Below are positions 17,226 through 25,174 of a DNA stretch of 61,315 nucleotides, piece by piece. This DNA is from an uncultured Eubacteriales bacterium. GTDB taxonomy: Bacteria > Bacillota > Clostridia > Oscillospirales > CAG-272. Each line of letters starts with the position of its first letter. The stretch's first letter is position 1. The notes beneath the pieces were generated by a model. The model saw only the letters and a list, made by a program, of their open reading frames with translations, searched no databases and was not told the origin of the DNA. The stretch spans positions 1 to 61,315 of the forward strand of contig CAKSAC010000011.1 in assembly GCA_934434925.1 (NCBI GenBank). The letters run 5' to 3'. The position numbers and the translations under genes are program-made.

Positions 17226-17254
17226 AAATTACCACACTCTCCCGGAATTGTCAA
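17226..17254 (-). promoter_or_regulatory. Sigma-A promoter of the hrcA-grpE-dnaK-dnaJ operon
   Basis: Minus strand: TTGACA, 17-bp spacer, TAATTT. It lies immediately upstream of CIRCE and diverges from the rny promoter at 17396. Confidence 0.8.
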
Positions 17255-17395
17255 GGGGGTACGCCGCCCAAATTGTGAACTTTTTGTTAACATTTTGCTT
17301 TTTCCGATCGGTCGTCGTTTCGGCGTTTCGGCCTCTTCTCTTCTCTCTGCCCGGCCGGCGGGAAAAAAGGAAGTCCGATCTTCACGGAAAAAACC

Positions 17396-17424
17396 TTGAC
17401 AGGCGATTTCCCATCATGTATAAT
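17396..17424 (+). promoter_or_regulatory. Consensus sigma-A promoter of rny-ymdB
   Basis: TTGACA, 17-bp spacer, TATAAT: an exact consensus promoter. The leader to the ATG at 17562 is about 130 nt and includes GC-rich sequence without a recognised riboswitch. Confidence 0.9.
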
Positions 17425-17561
17425 ATGAAAGAATGTATGAATAATGCGACCGGAGCCGTCTTCTCCGCAGAGGGGGCGGGCGGAGCGCTCATTTTCCGCT
17501 TCCGGATACATAATTTATATTTCTGACCCATAAAACGACTAAAGAATTGAGGAGGAACCCT

Positions 17562-19103
17562 ATGGACCTGATTCTCGCCGTCGTTCTGATCGCAGCCGGG
17601 CTGTTGCTCGGCGTATTCATCGGTTATCTTTCACGCCGCTATCTTTCCGAAAAAAAGATCGGCTCGGCAGAATTGCAGGCCCGCCAGTTGCTGGAGGACG
17701 CTATGCACTCGGCGGAGTCGCGCAAAAAAGAGATCCTCGTAGAGGCCAAAGAAGAAGCCCTTGCCATCAAGAACGACACTGACAGAGATCTGAAAGAGCG
17801 CCGCAAAGAAGTGGCGCGCATGGAACACCGCGTCACCCAAAAAGAAGAAACGCTCGACCGCAAGCTCGAAAACTTTGAAAAAAAGGAGAGCGCGCTGTCT
17901 GCCCGGGAAAAAGAAAATGACGCACTGCGCGATCAGATCAACGAAACGCTGGCCGAGCAACGCGCCGCGCTGGAGAAGATCTCCGGCGTGACAGCCGAAG
18001 AAGCCAAAGCCGAACTCATCAGCCGGCTTGACAGTGAACTGCAACACGAAACCGCCATGAAACTCGCGGAATATCAAGAGCGTTTCAAGGATGAAGCCGC
18101 GGAAAAAGCGCGCGAGTTGCTTTCTATCGCCATCCAGCGTTGCGCCGCCGACCATGTGGCAGAGATTGCCATTTCGGTCGTTCCGTTGCCGAATGAAGAA
18201 ATGAAAGGGCGCATCATCGGGCGCGAAGGGCGCAACATCCGCGCCATTGAAAACCTCACGGGCGTTGAATTGATTATTGACGACACCCCCGAGGCCATCA
18301 CAATCTCGGGCTTTGATCCCGCCCGCCGCGAAGTGGCGCGCCTCGCTCTTGAAAAACTGATTGCCGACGGCCGCATCCACCCTGCCCGCATCGAAGAGGT
18401 TGTGGAAAAGGCGCAGAAGGAAGTCGATACCGCCATCCGGCAAGCCGGTGAAAAGGCGGTCTTTGAGACCGGGGTACACGGATTGAACCCCGAAGAGATT
18501 CGCCTGCTCGGGCGGCTCCGGTTCCGCACCAGTTTCGGGCAGAATGTTCTGCGGCATTCTGTGGAAGTTTCTCTTCTTTCCGGCATTCTGGCGGACGAAC
18601 TGGGAGCGGACGCTACGCTGGCGCGCCGCGCGGGTCTTTTGCATGATATCGGAAAGGCCCTGACCCAGGAAGCTGAAGGCTCGCACATTCAGCTCGGGGT
18701 GGAAGTCGCCAAAAAATATCGTGAAAGCCGCGAGGTGATCCACGCAATCGAAGCGCATCACGGAGACGTGGAGCCGACCACAGCCGTTGCCTTTATCGTG
18801 CAGGCGGCGGATGCCATTTCGGCGGCGCGGCCGGGAGCACGGCGCGAGGATGTTGAAAATTATATCAAGCGCCTGCAAAAACTGGAAGAGATTGCGAATG
18901 AGTTTGACGGGGTGGAAAAGACCTTCGCCATTCAGGCGGGGCGCGAAGTCCGCGTGATGGTCAAGCCCGAAGAGATCAGTGATGACCGCATGACAATCCT
19001 CGCGCATGACATTGCCAAAAAAATCGAAGAAACCATGGATTATCCGGGGCAGATCAAGGTCAACCTGATCCGCGAGAGCCGGGTAGCCGATTACGCAAAA
19101 TAA
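17562..19103 (+). CDS. rny: Ribonuclease Y
   Basis: Membrane-anchored endoribonuclease that starts mRNA decay in Bacillota. 513 aa: N-terminal membrane helix (LILAVVLIAAGLLLGVFIGYL), a long coiled coil (about 30-200), a KH domain (MKGRIIGREGRNIRAIENLTG), and an HD domain (RAGLLHDIGKAL, with the distal AIEAHHGD). The end matches RNase Y (GQIKVNLIRESRVADYAK). GAGGAGG lies upstream of the ATG at 17562; an open start five codons earlier would overlap it. Followed by ymdB, as in Bacillus. Confidence 0.98.
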   Translation: MDLILAVVLIAAGLLLGVFIGYLSRRYLSEKKIGSAELQARQLLEDAMHSAESRKKEILVEAKEEALAIKNDTDRDLKERRKEVARMEHRVTQKEETLDRKLENFEKKESALSAREKENDALRDQINETLAEQRAALEKISGVTAEEAKAELISRLDSELQHETAMKLAEYQERFKDEAAEKARELLSIAIQRCAADHVAEIAISVVPLPNEEMKGRIIGREGRNIRAIENLTGVELIIDDTPEAITISGFDPARREVARLALEKLIADGRIHPARIEEVVEKAQKEVDTAIRQAGEKAVFETGVHGLNPEEIRLLGRLRFRTSFGQNVLRHSVEVSLLSGILADELGADATLARRAGLLHDIGKALTQEAEGSHIQLGVEVAKKYRESREVIHAIEAHHGDVEPTTAVAFIVQAADAISAARPGARREDVENYIKRLQKLEEIANEFDGVEKTFAIQAGREVRVMVKPEEISDDRMTILAHDIAKKIEETMDYPGQIKVNLIRESRVADYAK

Positions 19104-19111
19104 ACTGCTGA

Positions 19112-19142
19112 CGGCAGGGTCGGTTGACCCTGCCGCTCTTTT
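19112..19142 (+). terminator. Terminator or attenuator between rny and ymdB
   Basis: CGGCAGGGTC-GGTT-GACCCTGCCG, a perfect 10-bp stem followed by CTCTTTT. It ends close to the ymdB ribosome binding site, so it could lower ymdB expression. Confidence 0.6.
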
Positions 19143-19156
19143 CGGAAAGGAATCTC

Positions 19157-19930
19157 ATGAAAATACTGATGATCGGGGATGTGACTTCCCCTCGTTCCGC
19201 GCTCTGGCTGACCGGTATGCTCCCGAAAATCCGGCACAAATACGGGGCAGACTTTATCACGGTGAATGCCGAGAACGCTTCTTTCATTTTCGGCCCTTCC
19301 CCCGAAACGGCGGAAGCTCTGCTCCGCGCGGGAGCCGACGTGATTACCGGCGGCAACCACACCCTGCAAAATTTCGCGCTGGCCGATCGGATTTCAACCA
19401 TGCCGCGCGCGCTCCGTCCGGCCAATTATCCCTCCGCCGCGCCGGGGCGCGGATACGCCATCCTTTCGGCAGGCGGAGCGCGGATTCTGGTTCTGAGCCT
19501 GCTCGGCCGAGTGCATATGGATCCGCCGCTCGGCTCCCCTTTTGAGGCCGCCGACGAGATTCTCTCACGCGAGAGCGGGAAATATGACATTGCCATTGTA
19601 GACTTTCACGCCGAGGCCTCCGGAGAAAAATTGGCTCTGGCGCGACATCTGGACGGGCGGGTGGCTTGTTTTTCGGGAACACACACCCATGTTCCGAGTG
19701 CCGATCTGACCGTTTTGCCGAACGGCACCGGTTATGTCACCGACCTTGGGATGTGCGGCGCGCAAGACGGAATCCTCGGCATCCGCGCCGACGAATTGCT
19801 GGAACGCTATCTGACCGGCGTGAACCGCAAACTCTCCCCCGCAGAAGGCGAGATCGCGGCAGATGCCGTCCTCTTCACCGTTGACCCCGTGCGCGGCGCA
19901 ACGACCGCTCTGGAACGCGTCCGGTTCTGA
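19157..19930 (+). CDS. ymdB: YmdB-family metallophosphoesterase
   Basis: Calcineurin-like phosphodiesterase, reported in Bacillus to hydrolyse 2',3'-cyclic nucleotides and influence RNase Y and biofilm genes. The 257-aa protein keeps the metal ligands in short motifs: GDVTSP, NAEN, GGNHT, DFHAEASGEK and GTHTHVPSAD. The first motif is divergent from the usual GDVVGSPGR. The end TDLGMCGAQDG fits the family. AAAGGA lies upstream of the ATG at 19157; an earlier ATG 11 codons upstream overlaps the hairpin and has no binding site. Cotranscribed with rny, with a terminator after it. Confidence 0.94.
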   Translation: MKILMIGDVTSPRSALWLTGMLPKIRHKYGADFITVNAENASFIFGPSPETAEALLRAGADVITGGNHTLQNFALADRISTMPRALRPANYPSAAPGRGYAILSAGGARILVLSLLGRVHMDPPLGSPFEAADEILSRESGKYDIAIVDFHAEASGEKLALARHLDGRVACFSGTHTHVPSADLTVLPNGTGYVTDLGMCGAQDGILGIRADELLERYLTGVNRKLSPAEGEIAADAVLFTVDPVRGATTALERVRF

Positions 19931-19989
19931 CCCGCGCCGCCAATCGAAAGCGCCCTTGCCCGCACCCATTCCGCCTCCTATATCCACTT

Positions 19990-20013
19990 CCCCGGCGATT
20001 GCCGGGGTTTTTT
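19990..20013 (+). terminator. Terminator of rny-ymdB
   Basis: CCCCGGC-GATT-GCCGGGG followed by TTTTTT, 60 bp after the ymdB stop and facing the convergent LysR gene. Confidence 0.9.
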
Positions 20014-20095
20014 ATCGGCAGAAACCGGCCGGAGAGGGCCGGGAAAGCGCGCGCAAAGAGCGCGACCGTTGGAAAAGACCGGCTTTGCGGGAAAA

Positions 20096-21013
20096 TCAGC
20101 CGTTTTGCGGGCGGAGACAAGCCGGCCGGAGAGGGTCGAGAGGATTCCCCGTTTCTTCTGCCAGCCGGCAGAAAAACGCGGCCGGCTCCGGGAGACGTTC
20201 CCCCGCCCGAAAGACCAGCGCGATCCGGGAAGAAAGCGCCGCGTCCGCCACCGGGCATGCCCGTATCCCTTCGGGCAGTTCACGCAAAAATGCCGAGGGG
20301 TGCAGAAGCCCGACCCCGATTCCGGCGAGAGAAAGCGAGAGCGTCATGCGGGCATCGTCATTGACGCAGAGGATATGCGGCACAACGCCGGCCGCCTCAA
20401 ACCGCGCCTCCACAATCTTCTGCCATCGGCGGTAAAGAATCAGCGGCAAAGAAGAAAGCGCTTCCAAAGACAGTTCCCCCGCCCCCTCCGGGAAAAAGCC
20501 GGCCGCACCCACTGCATGAATCGGCTCTTCCCACAAAGAGCGCACTTCCAGTTCTTCCGCCGGGAAAGGCGTGCGCGTAATGGCAATGTCCGTCTCGCGG
20601 TTCCGCAGTTTTTCCAGCAACTGATAGGTATTGGCGCTGTACACCGAGAGCCGCACTTCGGGATAGAGGGCATGATACGCCTGCATCCAGCCCGAAAAAA
20701 CCGGCCCCTGTACCGAAGAAATGACCCCCACTTTCAGTGTGCCGACCGCGCCCCGCCGGTATTCTGCCATTTCTTCCTGCGTACGTTCGCACATCCCGCA
20801 GATTTCCAGCGCCCGGCTATACAACCGCCGCCCGGCATCGGTGAGGGAAAGCCGTCTCCCCTCCTGCCGGAAAAGGCGGCAACCGAGTTCTCTTTCCAAC
20901 TGATGCAACTGTTGGCTGAGCGGAGGCTGCGTCATGTGCAGTTTCACGGCGGCCGCCGTGACCGTCTTTTCTTCTACCACCGTGATAAAGTATTTTAATT
21001 GCCGTATATCCAT
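20096..21013 (-). CDS. LysR-family transcriptional regulator
   Basis: 305 aa with an N-terminal winged helix-turn-helix (about 1-60; LKYFITVVEEKTVTAAA, MTQPPLSQQLHQLERELG) and a C-terminal periplasmic-binding-protein-like effector domain (about 90-290). I start at the ATG at 21013 because AGGAAGGG is well spaced for it and abuts the ATG six bases upstream. It is divergent from the ABC exporter across 147 bp, so it may regulate that exporter; the effector is unknown. Confidence 0.93.
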   Translation of the reverse strand: MDIRQLKYFITVVEEKTVTAAAVKLHMTQPPLSQQLHQLERELGCRLFRQEGRRLSLTDAGRRLYSRALEICGMCERTQEEMAEYRRGAVGTLKVGVISSVQGPVFSGWMQAYHALYPEVRLSVYSANTYQLLEKLRNRETDIAITRTPFPAEELEVRSLWEEPIHAVGAAGFFPEGAGELSLEALSSLPLILYRRWQKIVEARFEAAGVVPHILCVNDDARMTLSLSLAGIGVGLLHPSAFLRELPEGIRACPVADAALSSRIALVFRAGERLPEPAAFFCRLAEETGNPLDPLRPACLRPQNG

Positions 21014-21064
21014 ACGCATCCCTTCCTATATGTTTTTTATATGATTATAGCATGAAATATATAT

Positions 21065-21093
21065 TTTACAAGTGGAAAAAGAAAGATTATACT
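21065..21093 (+). promoter_or_regulatory. Probable promoter of the ABC exporter operon
   Basis: TTTACA, 17-bp spacer, TATACT, in the AT-rich gap between the LysR gene and the exporter. A LysR binding site would be expected here, but I see no clear T-N11-A palindrome. Confidence 0.65.
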
Positions 21094-21160
21094 GATAAAA
21101 GAGAAAAACGGAAAGACTCTTCTTAAAAAGAGTTCTCCGCATAAAAAGGAAAGAGACAAA

Positions 21161-22888
21161 ATGCGTCATCTGCTCACCTATTTCCGAAAATATCGGAAAG
21201 ACAGCCTTCTCTCGCCACTCTTCAAGGTGCTGGAAGCCTGTTTCGACCTGGCTGTTCCGTTGATTGTCGCCGATATGATCGACCGCGGCATTGCGACCGG
21301 AGATACCCCGTATATCATCCGGCGTTTTCTTCTCCTGCTCATCATGGCCCTGCTCGGATTCGGCTGTACGGTGGCGGCGCAGTTTTTTGCCGCGCGTGCC
21401 GCGGTCGGGATGTGTGCCGCTATGCGCCATGATATGATGAAAAAAATCGGAACGCTCAGCCGTGCCGAGATCGACCGGGCGGGGTCTTCCTCTCTCATCA
21501 CGCGCATGACCAGCGACATCACCCAGGTGCAGAACGGGCTGAATATGTTTCTGCGGCTCTTCATCCGCAGTCCGTTCATCGTGTTCGGTTCGATGATTCT
21601 CGCCTTTACCATTGACTCTTCCCTGGCGCTTTTGTTTGTTTCGGCAATCGCTCTGCTTTTTGTCATCGTGTTCGGCGTGATGAAACTCTCGTCTTCCGGA
21701 TACCGGCGCGTACAGCAGGAACTGGACGGCGTGACCGAAAAAACCCGCGAAACGCTGACCGGAGTACGGGTCATCCGGGCTTTCTCCCGGGAAGAAAAAC
21801 AGAACGAGGCCTTCCGGGAAAGAGACGGCCGCCTGCTCGATTCCCAGCTTCGGGTCGGACGGATTGCCGCCGCCATGAACCCTCTCACCTATATGACCGT
21901 CAATGCGGTCATTGTGCTGGTCCTTTGGTTCGGCGCGGCCAGGACCGATGCCGGACTGTTGCTTTCCGGGAGCGTTATCGCGCTCATCAACTATATCTCG
22001 CAGATTCTTGTGGAACTTGTCAAGCTGGCCAACCTGATCACTCTGCTCGGGCGGTCGGCGGCCGGCATGAAACGGATCGGGCAGGTGCTGGACACCGAAA
22101 ATTCCCTGCACTACGGCGAAGACGAACCCGACCCGGATTCCGGGATTGCCGTGCGTTTTGACGGGGTGGGGTTCCGCTATGGCGGGGCCGGGGAAGAAGC
22201 CGTCAGCCGTCTTTCTTTCACCGTGCGCCGTGGGCAGACCGTCGGCATTATCGGCGGAACCGGGAGCGGGAAGACGACGCTTGCCAATCTGATCCTGCGC
22301 TATTACGATACCACGGACGGAAAGATCGAATTGTTCGGCCGTGATATCCGCACCCTCTCCGAAAACGCGCTCCGGCGCACCGTGACCATCGTTCCCCAGC
22401 GGCCGCGTCTTTTCCGCGGAACCATACGCTCCAATCTTCTGCTGGCCGCCCCGGAAGCCGGCGATGAAGCGCTCTGGCATGCGCTTTCGCTTTCGCAGGC
22501 CGCCGACTTCGTGCGCGAAAAGCCCGGCGGGCTGGATGCCCCGGTTGAACAGGACGGCGCAAACTTCTCCGGCGGGCAACGGCAGCGTCTCACCATCGCC
22601 CGCGCCCTGCTGGCGGGTGCCAAAATCCTCATTCTGGACGACAGTTTTTCGGCGCTCGACTATGCCACCGACGCCGCCCTGCGACGGGGCCTTTCGACGT
22701 TGCCGGACGATATCACGGTTTTTCTGATCAGCCAACGCGTCGGCTCTCTTGCGTCGGCCGACCTCATCCTGGTGCTGGAAGACGGCGCGCTGGTGGGAGA
22801 AGGGCGGCATGAAGAACTGCTGACTGCTTCGGCCGTCTACCGCGAAATCTATGAAAGCCAGACGAAAAAGGAGGGAGAAGAGGCATGA
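21161..22888 (+). CDS. ABC exporter half-transporter, degenerate-site subunit
   Basis: 575 aa: six membrane helices in the first 310 residues, then an ATPase domain with Walker A GGTGSGKTT (about 363-371), signature NFSGGQRQ and Walker B ILDDSFSALD (about 490). The residue after the Walker B aspartate is Asp rather than the catalytic Glu. This is the hallmark of the degenerate half in heterodimeric exporters such as TM287/288 and BmrCD. Its stop overlaps the next gene by ATGA, so the two subunits are made together. Substrate is unknown; multidrug or lipid-like export is usual. Confidence 0.94.
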   Translation: MRHLLTYFRKYRKDSLLSPLFKVLEACFDLAVPLIVADMIDRGIATGDTPYIIRRFLLLLIMALLGFGCTVAAQFFAARAAVGMCAAMRHDMMKKIGTLSRAEIDRAGSSSLITRMTSDITQVQNGLNMFLRLFIRSPFIVFGSMILAFTIDSSLALLFVSAIALLFVIVFGVMKLSSSGYRRVQQELDGVTEKTRETLTGVRVIRAFSREEKQNEAFRERDGRLLDSQLRVGRIAAAMNPLTYMTVNAVIVLVLWFGAARTDAGLLLSGSVIALINYISQILVELVKLANLITLLGRSAAGMKRIGQVLDTENSLHYGEDEPDPDSGIAVRFDGVGFRYGGAGEEAVSRLSFTVRRGQTVGIIGGTGSGKTTLANLILRYYDTTDGKIELFGRDIRTLSENALRRTVTIVPQRPRLFRGTIRSNLLLAAPEAGDEALWHALSLSQAADFVREKPGGLDAPVEQDGANFSGGQRQRLTIARALLAGAKILILDDSFSALDYATDAALRRGLSTLPDDITVFLISQRVGSLASADLILVLEDGALVGEGRHEELLTASAVYREIYESQTKKEGEEA

Positions 22889-24660
22889 AAAAACCGCTAC
22901 CGGCCGGGAAAAACCCTAAAAATACCCAAAATCGCCGCCTTCTGCACACCATTCTCCCCTTGTTCCGGCCATACCGCTCTCTTCTCGTCCTCAGCCTTCT
23001 CTTTGCGCTGATTTCGGTAGCCGCCGCTCTGCTGATTCCGGTCTTTACCGGGAACGCGATTGATGAAATGAGCGGGGCCGGCCGGGTCGATTCCGCCGCC
23101 ATTCTCCGGCTTGTCCTTCTGATTGCGGCACTGGCCGGCAGCGCGGCTCTGGCGCAATACGGCATGACCTTATGCAACAACAAGATCACCTATGCGGTCT
23201 GCCGCGATCTGCGCGACCGGGTACACGGGAAGTTCGGCACGTTGCCAATCGGGTATCTCGACCGCCATTCGACCGGGGATCTTCTCGGCCGGATGGTCAC
23301 CGACGTTGACGGTTTCGCGGACGGGTTGCTGATGGGTTTTTCCCAGCTTTTCACCGGTGTTCTCACCATGGCGGCCATCCTCGGTATCCTTTTTTCCCTC
23401 CATCCGCTGATCGCGCTCTGCGTACTGGTGCTGACCCCTCTTTCCATCCTTGTGGCGCGCTTCATCGCTTCGCACGCCCATCGCCATTTCCGGGATATGA
23501 CCGTGGTGCGCGGGCAACAGACCGCCCTCATTCATGAATTGATCGAAGGGCAGGCCGTCATTGCCGCTTTCGGCGCGGAAGAACGCACGCTTGATTCCTT
23601 TGATAAAGTAAACAATACTTTGCAATCAACCGGCTTGAAGGCGACCTTCTTCTCCAGTCTCACCAACCCCAGCACCCGCCTGATCAACAACCTCATCTAT
23701 GCGGTCATTGCGGTGACGGGCGCAATTTTTGCCGTGCGCGGGGATATGTCGGTCGGGCAACTCAGCGTCTTTCTCAGCTATGCCGGGCAGTATGCCAAAC
23801 CCTTTAACGAGATCAGCGGGGTCATTACCGAACTGCAAAACTCCTTTGCCTGCGCCGCGCGGGTCTTTGACGTGCTGGAAGCCCGGGACCGGGTTCCCGA
23901 CCCGGCAACCCCTCTCTGCCCGCCTGCCTGCGGAGAAGTTGTTTTTTCGGATGTTTCCTTCCGGTATACGCCCGAGCGCCCCCTGATTGAAGAGATGAAT
24001 CTTCAGGTACAGCCCGGGCGGCGGATTGCCATTGTCGGCCCGACCGGATGCGGGAAAACCACGCTCATCAATCTGTTGATGCGGTTTTATGATGTGGACA
24101 GCGGCTCTATCACGGTGGACGGGGCCGATGTGCGGCAGATGCGCCGCGCCGACCTGCGTGCGCGTTACGGGATGGTGTTACAGGATACCTGGCTTTCAAA
24201 CGGAACCATCCGGGAGAATATTGCTTACGCCAACCCCGAAGCCACCGAAGAGGAAGTCATTGCGGCGGCGCGCGCCGCCTATGCCGACCCCTTTATCCGC
24301 CGTCTGCCCGACGGGTATAACACAAAAATCACCGGCAGCGGCGAAAATCTTTCGGCCGGGCAACGCCAACTGCTCTGTATCGCGCGCGCCATGCTGAAGC
24401 TCCCGCCCATGCTGATTCTGGACGAGGCCACCAGTTCAATCGATACCCGCACCGAGGCGAAAATTCAACAGGCTTTCGCCCATATGATGCGCGGACGCAC
24501 TTCTTTTATCGTGGCGCACCGCCTCTCCACCATCCGGGAAGCCGACCTGATTCTCGTCATGAAAGACGGCCGCGTCATCGAGCAGGGGCGGCATGAAGAA
24601 CTGCTTGCCCGCGGCGGCTTTTACGAAACGCTCTATACCAGTCAGTTTGCAAGGATATAA
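22885..24660 (+). CDS. ABC exporter half-transporter, catalytic-site subunit
   Basis: 591 aa partner of the preceding gene. It has six membrane helices in the first 320 residues and an ATPase with Walker A VGPTGCGKTT (about 385), signature ENLSAGQRQ and a normal Walker B MLILDEATSSID with catalytic Glu near 513. The signature has Ala in place of the second Gly (LSAGQ), common in this subunit. GGAGGGAG lies upstream of the ATG, which overlaps the upstream stop. A helical N-terminal tail of about 30 residues is extra. Confidence 0.94.
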   Translation: MKKPLPAGKNPKNTQNRRLLHTILPLFRPYRSLLVLSLLFALISVAAALLIPVFTGNAIDEMSGAGRVDSAAILRLVLLIAALAGSAALAQYGMTLCNNKITYAVCRDLRDRVHGKFGTLPIGYLDRHSTGDLLGRMVTDVDGFADGLLMGFSQLFTGVLTMAAILGILFSLHPLIALCVLVLTPLSILVARFIASHAHRHFRDMTVVRGQQTALIHELIEGQAVIAAFGAEERTLDSFDKVNNTLQSTGLKATFFSSLTNPSTRLINNLIYAVIAVTGAIFAVRGDMSVGQLSVFLSYAGQYAKPFNEISGVITELQNSFACAARVFDVLEARDRVPDPATPLCPPACGEVVFSDVSFRYTPERPLIEEMNLQVQPGRRIAIVGPTGCGKTTLINLLMRFYDVDSGSITVDGADVRQMRRADLRARYGMVLQDTWLSNGTIRENIAYANPEATEEEVIAAARAAYADPFIRRLPDGYNTKITGSGENLSAGQRQLLCIARAMLKLPPMLILDEATSSIDTRTEAKIQQAFAHMMRGRTSFIVAHRLSTIREADLILVMKDGRVIEQGRHEELLARGGFYETLYTSQFARI

Positions 24661-24772
24661 CCGTCTCCCCCGCCTTTTTCCTTCTTTCCCGCTCGTCTTG
24701 CGCTCTCTTCTTTCACGCCGCCGGGGATTCTGTAAGCCGGCCCCCGCCCCGAAGCGCAAAAACCGAACCGAA

Positions 24773-24813
24773 AATCAAAAACCGGAGGAAGTCTCAAGCC
24801 CCTCCGGCTTTTT
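24773..24813. terminator. Bidirectional terminator after the ABC operon
   Basis: CCGGAGG and CCTCCGG form a 7-bp stem, with CTTTTT on the right and AAAAA on the left, so it can end transcription from either side. It serves the plus-strand exporter and backs up the convergent spoIIE transcript. Confidence 0.75.
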
Positions 24814-24955
24814 CCTGTTTCCCGCTCTTTCTTCCCGGGGAACTTTCGCTCTTTTCGGGGAACTTTCACCCCTTTTCTTCCATGAAACCCGCTGAAATCC
24901 CCGCCCTCTTCCGGCCCTCTCTTCTCCCCCTTTCTCCCCCCCGGCAAACCGATGC

Positions 24956-25174
24956 ACGTCAAGGGAGTAGGCGAGAGCAACGACGTCACCGGGCGTTTTC
25001 CAAAGGCAGACCCTGCCGTGGGAGACCGCACCGCCCGCTCCGCACCCTTTTCTTATGCCGCAGGAAAACGTTTGGTAACGAGGCGCACCGGAGCCGCCCT
25101 CCCGCAGGCGTAGTTATCTACGTCAAGGGAGTAGGCGAGAGCAACGACGTCACCGGGCGTTTTCCAAAGGCAGA
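24956..25174. repeat. 55-bp exact direct repeat covering the 3' end of spoIIE
   Basis: Two identical copies at 24956-25010 and 25120-25174, 164 bp apart. Each begins ACGTCAAGGGAGTAGGCGAG and ends CCAAAGGCAGA. The right copy contains the last seven codons and stop of spoIIE; the left copy is an orphan. ACGTC and GACGT within the unit could form a short stem. No gene lies in 24661-25149. Confidence 0.9.
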
